From Epiperipatus broadwayi (taxonomy: Eukaryota; Onychophora; Udeonychophora; Euonychophora; Peripatidae), in assembly GCA_028023455.1 (NCBI GenBank), contig JAQFVV010006221.1, positions 11,207,473 through 11,271,472 on the forward strand: DNA of 64,000 bases. Direction: 5' to 3'. Made by a program: the position numbers and the translations under genes. Every line of letters starts with the position of its first letter. Position 1 is the stretch's first letter. The notes beneath the pieces are model-generated. The model saw only the letters and a program-made list of their open reading frames with translations. It was not told the DNA's origin and did not search any database. Positions 57,013-64,000 of this stretch are shown here, piece after piece.

Positions 57013-57134
57013 CTCTTAATTGATAAGTGCGGTATGAGAAAATATTTAAAATCTCTATTCAGAACGTATCTCCAGACCAACGTTCTGAATAGAGATTTTA
57101 AATATTTTCTCATACCGCACTTATCAATTAAGAG
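57013..57134. repeat. Perfect palindrome: 54-bp arms, 14-bp loop
   Basis: Arms 57013-57066 and 57081-57134 are exact reverse complements; loop tatctccagaccaa (57067-57080). No coding content. It would form a very stable hairpin or cruciform. Confidence 0.97.
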
Positions 57135-57830
57135 ATTAAACCTTTAAAAAAAATTGTTTAAAGCAGCCAGTTTAAAAAATCACAGCCTATTTAGGCCAGG
57201 TGCATCTGGTTGTTATACATATGCCATCTTTCTGCCATTATCAAGAAATATATCTATGAAACTTTATTTAAAATGACTATTTTTAATATAAAAATGATGA
57301 TTCCAGTATAAAAAATGAAAATTATAATAAAATATTACTTCTTGTTGTGTGTTTCAAATTGAACGTATAAAAAGATTTGATTTTCCTTTTAACCAAACTC
57401 AGAATTTTTTTTTTATTTTTAAAAAAAGTGTGTCATTTTATTAATAAAATGTGCAAGTTATGGTGTCAATTTTCCGCTTAGTGGTTTGATAATTAATGAC
57501 TCTCTGTCACTAAATCATGAGTTATGATGGTGATACTGTGAAATTATAATCAGTAGAGCAATTTTAAGTAAACAGCAATCCATAATAATATCCTTTTATC
57601 TGCCACGCTCAGTAGAAAACACGGTTCAAAAATAATTACTTTTCTTTACACAAGCTATGTCAACAATACAAAAAAAATTAATATATTAACATTTTTCATT
57701 ATAACTAATAAATTAATATTAATAAAACAAGGCGGGGAAAAAAAGTCAAGCTAATAGAAATATTTTATCTACCAATATTTGTCAAAAACTATTAAATGCA
57801 AATTATTTATATATAATACTTAATATTTAA
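57135..57830. other. Unassigned AT-rich DNA
   Basis: No feature recognised beyond the short blocks shared with the other side of the palindrome. Confidence 0.5.
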
Positions 57831-58600
57831 TATTTAAATACAAGGATATTGTCTAGTCAAAGCGTTGTTAGCCGAGAGACAGCGCAGCCGCCTTGCAAGC
57901 AAGCAGTAGGTTGCAGACGGTTGTTGCAGGTTCGCCTCCCGGCCGATGCTATGACATGTGAAAAAAAAGTATATTGTCTATACTGAACCTAATGTAATTA
58001 AAAATAATATAAACTCAGATTTTCAAGCTCCGTATAGCCACCCACTCCATCTTATACAACCAATACATATGACCCCGTGAAAAAGATAATGATCTTCAAT
58101 ATACATATTTCTAACTGAACCAGCACTCATCGGTTTGGCCAGATCATCATCTCCCACACATATATATAATAAGTGCTCACCTTATATAAAAATAACAAAT
58201 CTTCAAATTTTAATGACAATAATATTGGCATCAGCAAGGGTTTTGAGATTTTCAATAATATGGATGAAGTTGGAGGATGGAAAAGATTGAAGCATGTCCA
58301 TTAAAATTTGAAGATTTGCTATCCTAATATAAACTGAGCACTGATTATATATATGTGTGTGAGGGAGATGATGATCTGGACCAACAAACTGATGAGTGCT
58401 AGTTCAGCATGAAATATGCATATTGAAGAACGTTTATCTATTTCACATGTATGTTGTCATGTGCATTGGTTGTATAAGATGGAATGGATAGCTGCAGGGT
58501 GCTTGAAAATCTGAGTTCAAATCCCCTCTAATTACACTGAGTTCAGTATAGACAATATTCTTGTATTTAAATATTGCATACTCAACTTGTATTTGTCCAT
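57831..58600. repeat. Inverted pair of family C copies, split by a SINE
   Basis: Left arm 57831-58219 (minus orientation) and right arm 58301-58600 (plus) match at about 80-85% by eye, including unique outer sequence (atatttaaatacaag...attgtctatactgaac against gttcagtatagacaatattc...). The spacer is 58220-58300 and is itself family C. A family B SINE lies inside the left arm. The outer matching shows that the pair is one unit, not two chance insertions. Confidence 0.75.
57856..57970 (+). mobile_element. SINE family B, best copy, 10-bp TSD
   Basis: tRNA-like: ttagccgagagacagcgcag (A-box region), a short duplication (gcaagcaagcag), B-box GGTTCGCCTCC (57929-57939), cggccgatgctatgacatg, A-rich tail. 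Perfect TSD ATATTGTCTA at 57846-57855 and 57971-57980. At 87-115 bp it is essentially a tRNA-like unit with a short tail, presumably transcribed by Pol III and moved by a LINE. Confidence 0.88.
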
Positions 58601-58639
58601 TCCTCTTCTATGTATTTAAATGGACAAATAAAGGTTGTA

Positions 58640-58970
58640 TACATGAGGGGTCATAGTGATTTAAAGTCAATATGGATATGATAATAAGATTGGCATCAAC
58701 AAGAGCTTTGAGCTTTCCATCATCAGATTTTCAATAATATAGACGAGTGGAAAGTTGGAGGGTAGAGAAGATTAGAGCATGTCCATTAAAGTTTGAAAAT
58801 CTGCTATCTTAATATAAAGTAAGCAACTGATTATATATGTGTGTGGGAGATGATGATCTGGACCAAGTGATGAGTGCTGGATCAGCACAAAATATGTATA
58901 TTGGAGATCATTTATCTTTTTCACATGTATGTGGTCATGTGTATCGGTTGTATGAGATGGAGTTTCTTTA
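58640..58970 (+). repeat. Family C repeat, copy ending early
   Basis: Starts gaggggtcatagtgatttaa, runs through the family body (atgatctggaccaagtgatg, cacatgtatgtggtcatgtg) and ends at ttgtatgagatggag, missing the terminal block. Confidence 0.8.
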
Positions 58971-59695
58971 GTATACCGATAAAAGAGCAAAGTAAAGAGT
59001 CAAAGGTTGCATTTCACCCCTGTCACTCCTGGTGCTAAAATGCCATGCGATCTGAATGATGAGTCATTAGATTATTTATTTATTACAGATTCAATATTAA
59101 AAAAAAAACTTAAATATGGCAATAATAAACACTTTTATATATTTCATAAGAAATTTCATATATTTTGATTTTCAATATAATTTATTTCCAAAATCACAAG
59201 CAGATAATTTTGACCAAAAAAAAATAGTTCACTTCTTCCTTTAAAAAAAAATACAGTCTGATTTTTAAAATTAATAAATTCTAACGTATTAAGATATATT
59301 ATTACACCAGGAGATAATCTACACCCTTGTTCACTGCGGTGAAGGTTCTTGGTTTATTTTACAATACATATTGCCTCTGATGTCTATCAAAATTTTCGGT
59401 TTTCATTATTCCATTCTCATATCCTACTTGGATGTTATTTCTGTAATCAAGATGTTAAAATTGATAAGCCACTTTCAAGCAGTCAATTGATGCATCATCG
59501 CATCAGCAGTCAGTTGTAACCCATAGCCATTTAATAAACATTTCAAATCACATGATATAATAGCCATTACTATAAACAGAAAAAGAAATTTTAAATATAA
59601 AAAAAGTATGATTAATTGTATGGAAATTTGTGCATTTTTGAACAACCTAATATGTCAGGATGAGCATAATATTGTCATTCACGGATCAAGAGATT
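58971..59695. other. Unassigned AT-rich DNA
   Basis: No feature recognised. Confidence 0.5.
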
Positions 59696-59696
59696 T

Positions 59697-59808
59697 TTCT
59701 TTCTTTACTGAGCTAATCAAGAGTTCAGCACAGCTGCCTTACAAGCAGTTGTCCCGGGCTAGCGGGTTCGCTTCCTGGCCGGTGTTATGACACATGAGGA
59801 AAAAAAAA
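59697..59808 (+). mobile_element. SINE family B, third copy
   Basis: ctgagctaatcaagagttca (A-box region, mutated), gctgccttacaagcagttgt, B-box GGGTTCGCTTCC, ggccggtgttatgacacatg and an A10 tail. No clear TSD. Confidence 0.75.
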
Positions 59809-60004
59809 ATCTTTATCTCATTAAAGACCACGACTTCAATAGAATGTTTTGTATACTTATGATAGTATAAATACATGCAATGGCATGTTGTTCTTTAATA
59901 GAATATTTTTCAAACTGTAATACAATGAAAAAATGTTATTATTATCGATGAAGTTTATTATGATAAACATTCTTTTAAAGTCATACTTTAGTTATTTAAT
60001 TTGT

Positions 60005-60230
60005 AACTAACGGGAATTTGAACCCTGAGTTTCAAACTCCCATTAGTCATCAACTTCATCTTATACAACCGACACATATGATCACATACGTGCGAAAAAT
60101 CTCAATGAATGTATTTCATGCTGAACCAGCACTCATCAGTTGGTCCAAATCATCTTTCATGCACACATATATAATAAGTGTGCGGTTTATATTAAGATAG
60201 CAAATCTATACACTTTAATGGATATGTTTC
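60005..60230 (-). repeat. Family C repeat, partial copy
   Basis: Minus strand: ttaatggatatgtttcaatt ... matches catgtccattaaaatttgaa of other copies only in part; then the shared body (tgatgagtgctggttcagca, cacacgtatgtgatcatatg, ttgtataagatgaagttgat). It ends with tttgaaactcagggttcaaa. Confidence 0.75.
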
Positions 60231-62355
60231 AATTCTCTCCAACTCTTCAATCATCCAATAACTATTTTGTAATTGAACTTAGGCTGAGTATATTTTAAAA
60301 ATTTTCATTAAAAAATGGTATTTTTTTTAAAGCAGTCAGTCCATATCCTACATACTTAGCCAAACAATATTGGTCAGCAGATGGGTCTTTAATAATTTCT
60401 AGCTACTCAAATCAAACCACTCCCGAATTTTTCATATTGTTTTTTAAGGCTGATGGAGAGACCTTTGATCTGCAATGAGCTGTTTAAAGGCTGTTGTCTT
60501 TCTATTTTTACATGACCTACAATCTAATTAATAAATTCAGATAATATTTTCAATATTTGTTAAAGGGGTATTATTAGTAAAAAGAAAAATAATTATTATT
60601 TACCCGTTTCCATAGCGATTAGCAATCAATCTTAAAAATCATGGGAACTTATTAAAATCAATTACTAATAGATAATAAAAGAGAAAATAAAATGATTATT
60701 GACTAATACAAAAATAAATGGCGAAATGTATTAAAAAGTAAATAAAATGATCTAAAAATACATTGTATAAAAAATAAAAATTATTTTTAATTATTCGTCA
60801 ATAAATAACGTTAATGAAGACTAAAATTGTTCTAAGGTTTCAGAAATATTCACAATTGTATATGTGCTAGAAATGATTAAAGTAGCAGACAATAAAATAA
60901 CCATAATGCAGAAATCTATTAGAAATAATAAATGAATGACCTTCGTAATGAAAATAGAAAGGATACAATCAAAAGCCTCAAATTAATGAATGCAAATGAC
61001 TTTATATATATAAAACTTCAGATCTATTTATCAAATAATGAAAAACAAAGATAAAAACAAATAAACCAAGAACCAAAGAATAAAAGATATTACTAAAACA
61101 TCCATTAAAATACCTAAATTCATATTTTACGAATGCTAAAGTTAAAATTGATGTAAAGAAAAAGGAAAAATGTATTTAAAGCAGCATAAAAGCATGATGT
61201 CTAATGTCTGTTCATCTAACCAATAAAATAAAGTTGATATGAGTGACCTGACAAATCCAAACTTCAAATTCGCAAACATTTAAAGATCTCATTTAAACGA
61301 TTTGCAAAGCCCAAAAGGATGACCACAATTGGATTAAATGGATTCTCCCATTTTCAACAAGGACACACATTCTTCTTCACTTAATACTATATAAAACTCA
61401 AAAAGAAAGTATTAGAAAATATTATAAAGCCGATTAAAAGAAAGAAAACCTGCAATATAAAAAAAAAAGTTGAAACAATCTATGGTGTATTTTGTATTTC
61501 ATCAACATTTAATGGAAACACTTTCAAAAGTAAAAATTCTGGTAATGATAAGATTATTAAAAGGGATAACCATCTCCAAATGTTCCATGTCTGGTCCTCA
61601 CTAACACTTACAAAATATAAATAAAATGTAAAAATATAAGAAATAATTAATCAATTACACCATCATAATATATTAGAAGAACGTTTTTACATCTGCAACA
61701 GAAAAGGTTTTATTATTTACTTTGTAGATACAGCTGAATGTGCTTTCAGTGTGTGACACATGGAAAAATATTTCAATACATCTTTTACATATATATATTA
61801 CATAGTCCACATTTTACTTCTTTTTTCTCTCCAAAGTTTTCTTTTTTTATATATACACATTTCTTTATATATATATAAAATACCAATATTTTTTTTTCTT
61901 TTTGTCATTTTTATACTCTTAACCAATTACTTTAAAACAATACCTTTTTTATACTATTTTATTTTTATTTTAATCTATCTTTTATATAATTCATCTTATT
62001 TAAGATAGGTTTTTTTCTCTTTATGTATAAACTTTCTTTTATCCTTCTTTCTTTATATAATTTTACTTTTTCTAACATTTTTATCTTAAAATTTATATGT
62101 CCAAATTCTTTACTATGTATAGTAACATTTGAATTTCTATCATTCAAATGTTGTCTTAATCTTGTCCTTAATTTATGTATATATACAGTCAGAAATACAC
62201 ATGTATAATTTATATTTATATTGTATATTTTATTTTATATTAACTGGAATATTTTATTTGAGTTTGATTATGTTTATTTCAGTTTTAATATGTTTTGTTA
62301 TATATTTTTTTTTTTTTATTTTATTAATTTTATTGTTTATATTTTTATGGTATTA
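60231..62355. other. Unassigned AT-rich DNA
   Basis: Frames at 61760-62443 are hydrophobic translations of T-rich DNA without domain signals. No repeat family recognised. Confidence 0.5.
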
Positions 62356-62396
62356 TTTATCATCATCATCAACCATTATCAATCCACTGCAGTTGT
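62356..62396 (-). mobile_element. RTE-like LINE tail, about 40 bp
   Basis: tatcatcatcatcaaccatt then atcaatccactgcag is identical to the last bases of the copy at 40258. It is an extreme 5' truncation. Confidence 0.75.
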
Positions 62397-63399
62397 ATGA
62401 ATTACCAGAGTGTGACATATTTATTCATAGAGTTAGTATTTAACACTAGAATATATTTTCTTTTGTTTGCAATAGTAGTTACTACGGATTTTGTGATCCT
62501 AAAGCTAGTATAGACAATAATGATATTTGGTATATGTATATGGGTATATCTGTGTGTGAATATCCAAATTATTGTAGAATTATTCATATGGTGCTAAGCA
62601 TATAAAAGTCACCTTTATAATCTAATCACTTAACATCGTAGATTTTATATCTAATTTATTGATGGTCACTACCAAATGGTCAAAACAATTAATGATGATT
62701 AGCATTGATCTAATGATCTTGATATTTTATTACTGTGCTATTAGCACTTAAGTATATGTATGTAGAAGAAATATTAATCACTTTTGCACTAAGCTCTAAG
62801 TTTGGAAGTGGCTAGATGATGATTAGCCTGTTTTATATTGGACTTCTTTTAATACCAATTGATGTCTCTTGATAATTATTGCTGATGATCCCATATTATA
62901 TAATTTCTTATAATTGCCTATATTGATCATTCTCATTATTTCTTTATTGTAAGTTTTAGGAATCATGATTTTTATTACTCCTGAAGTCCTTTGACCCTTA
63001 CCGTTACAGTTGGCATCCAATGTGGGTCTGGAATAATGTCTCACTATACCTATTGTGCATACTGTTACAATATTATATATAACTTTTTTAATACTAAAAT
63101 TTTAATATATTATCTTTAAAAATATATAAATCTATACATCAAAAAAAAATCCTCTTTTCACATCATTTTTTTTTAAAAAACATTTAAAAAACATATTTAT
63201 ATTTTATTTATATTCTTCCTTTTATATATAATATATTTAATAATTATACATATAAATAATTTAATATAAATAAATATATTCCTATTATTTATTTCATACC
63301 ATTTTTATTAAATTATTTTTCAAAATTCCTAATAACATTCATAATACCTCTCCTATCTTTACATATTTATTCTTATTTTTTTCACAATTTTTTTTCTGG
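62397..63399. other. Unassigned AT-rich DNA
   Basis: No feature recognised. Confidence 0.5.
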
Positions 63400-63401
63400 A
63401 A

Positions 63402-63435
<34 letters not shown>

Positions 63436-63900
63436 AGAGAAGAATATATTTATTTAAATATTTAAAAAAAAAATAGAAAAAAAAATAAAAAAAATTAATA
63501 AAAAAAAAAGAGGGAAAGGGGGGTAATTTTTTAATTTAAAAAAAATAAAAAAAATTAGAATAAAAAAATATAAAATGGAAAAAGGGGGGAATGAGGATGG
63601 GAAAATAATAAATAAATAAATAAAATAAAATTTATTATATTATATATATATATTAATATTATTCATTTTAAAATAATTATAATAATTTATAATTATAATA
63701 TATAATAAAAAAAAAAAAAAAAGAATAAAAAATAAATAAAAAAAAATAAAATTATATTTTAAGATATAAAATAATTATAATTATATATATTAAAAAAAAA
63801 AGAAAATGAGGGGGGGGGTAAAAAAAAAGAAAAAATATAAAATTATTTTGGTGTATTTTCTTTAGAACCCCCATAAAAAAAGAAACGGGGGAGAAAGGTT
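63400..63900. repeat. Purine-rich low-complexity block
   Basis: Long A runs alternate with G runs (aaaaagaggga, aaggggggtaa, gagggggggggtaaaaaaaa). No unit length is apparent. It may be genuine low-complexity DNA or poorly resolved assembly. Confidence 0.7.
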
Positions 63901-64000
63901 AATTAAACATAATATTTTTAAAAGGGTGTCATTAAAAAATATTTATTGAGATATTTTTTATTTATACAAACTAAGAAAAAATATCATTAAGGAGACTAAC

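Noticed and set aside
61760-62443. Multi-pass membrane protein genes in T-rich frames
   Set aside because: Hydrophobicity follows from T-rich codons; no start context, domain or conserved polar residues.

Overview
The window is a gene-poor, very AT-rich stretch (roughly three quarters A+T by eye) of a metazoan nuclear genome, probably an invertebrate; the species cannot be named from the sequence. The evidence is eukaryotic throughout: several LINE clades with apurinic-type endonuclease and reverse transcriptase (RT), tRNA-derived SINEs, hAT, piggyBac-like and TA-flanked MITEs, dinucleotide and trinucleotide microsatellites, and candidate splice sites. There is no prokaryotic operon, CRISPR array, rRNA or intact tRNA gene. 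Most long stretches hold neither a gene nor a recognisable repeat.

0-17 kb is retroelement-dense. An old LINE relic (about 0.5-2.6 kb, minus) is followed by two TA-flanked inverted-repeat elements (2996-3337, 4360-4849) and an RT relic (about 4990-5530, minus). Next comes a nearly complete L1/Tx1-like LINE on the minus strand (5773-11846), lying exactly between two TAC/TAG triplet arrays, then a C-terminal fragment of the same broad family (plus), then a young CR1/Jockey-superfamily LINE (about 13.09-17.23 kb, plus) with a PHD-finger ORF1 and an endonuclease-RT ORF2 broken only by a few small indels.

17-31 kb is mostly unassigned AT-rich DNA. It carries two non-autonomous hAT elements with perfect 8-bp target-site duplications (19860-20327, 25360-25758), three copies of a tRNA-headed SINE (family A; two form a large inverted pair at 22438-23381), a LINE 3' tail, a tRNA-like relic, copies of a repeat called family C here, and a long TA microsatellite.

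31.27-32.34 kb is the most unusual part. A composite of one inverted and two tandem copies of a repeat (family D) sits inside a 10-bp target-site duplication, and every copy carries a motif that folds as a type I hammerhead ribozyme. This resembles Penelope-like terminal repeats or metazoan retrozymes.

32-64 kb holds decayed family D pieces, a GC-richer island with a 120-bp tandem repeat (36.37-36.71 kb), more LINE fragments (38.0, 40.3, 41.1-41.6, 43.1-44.9, 47.2-48.0, 49.7-50.1, 50.8-52.0 kb), a candidate host exon (42321-42619, minus), two related piggyBac-type MITEs, a perfect 54-bp-arm palindrome (57013-57134), an inverted pair of family C interrupted by a small tRNA SINE with 10-bp TSD, and a purine-rich low-complexity end.

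The genes here are almost all retroelement genes. ORF1 proteins would bind RNA, ORF2 proteins nick the target and reverse-transcribe, and the SINEs, MITEs and family D have no enzymes and would depend on partners elsewhere.
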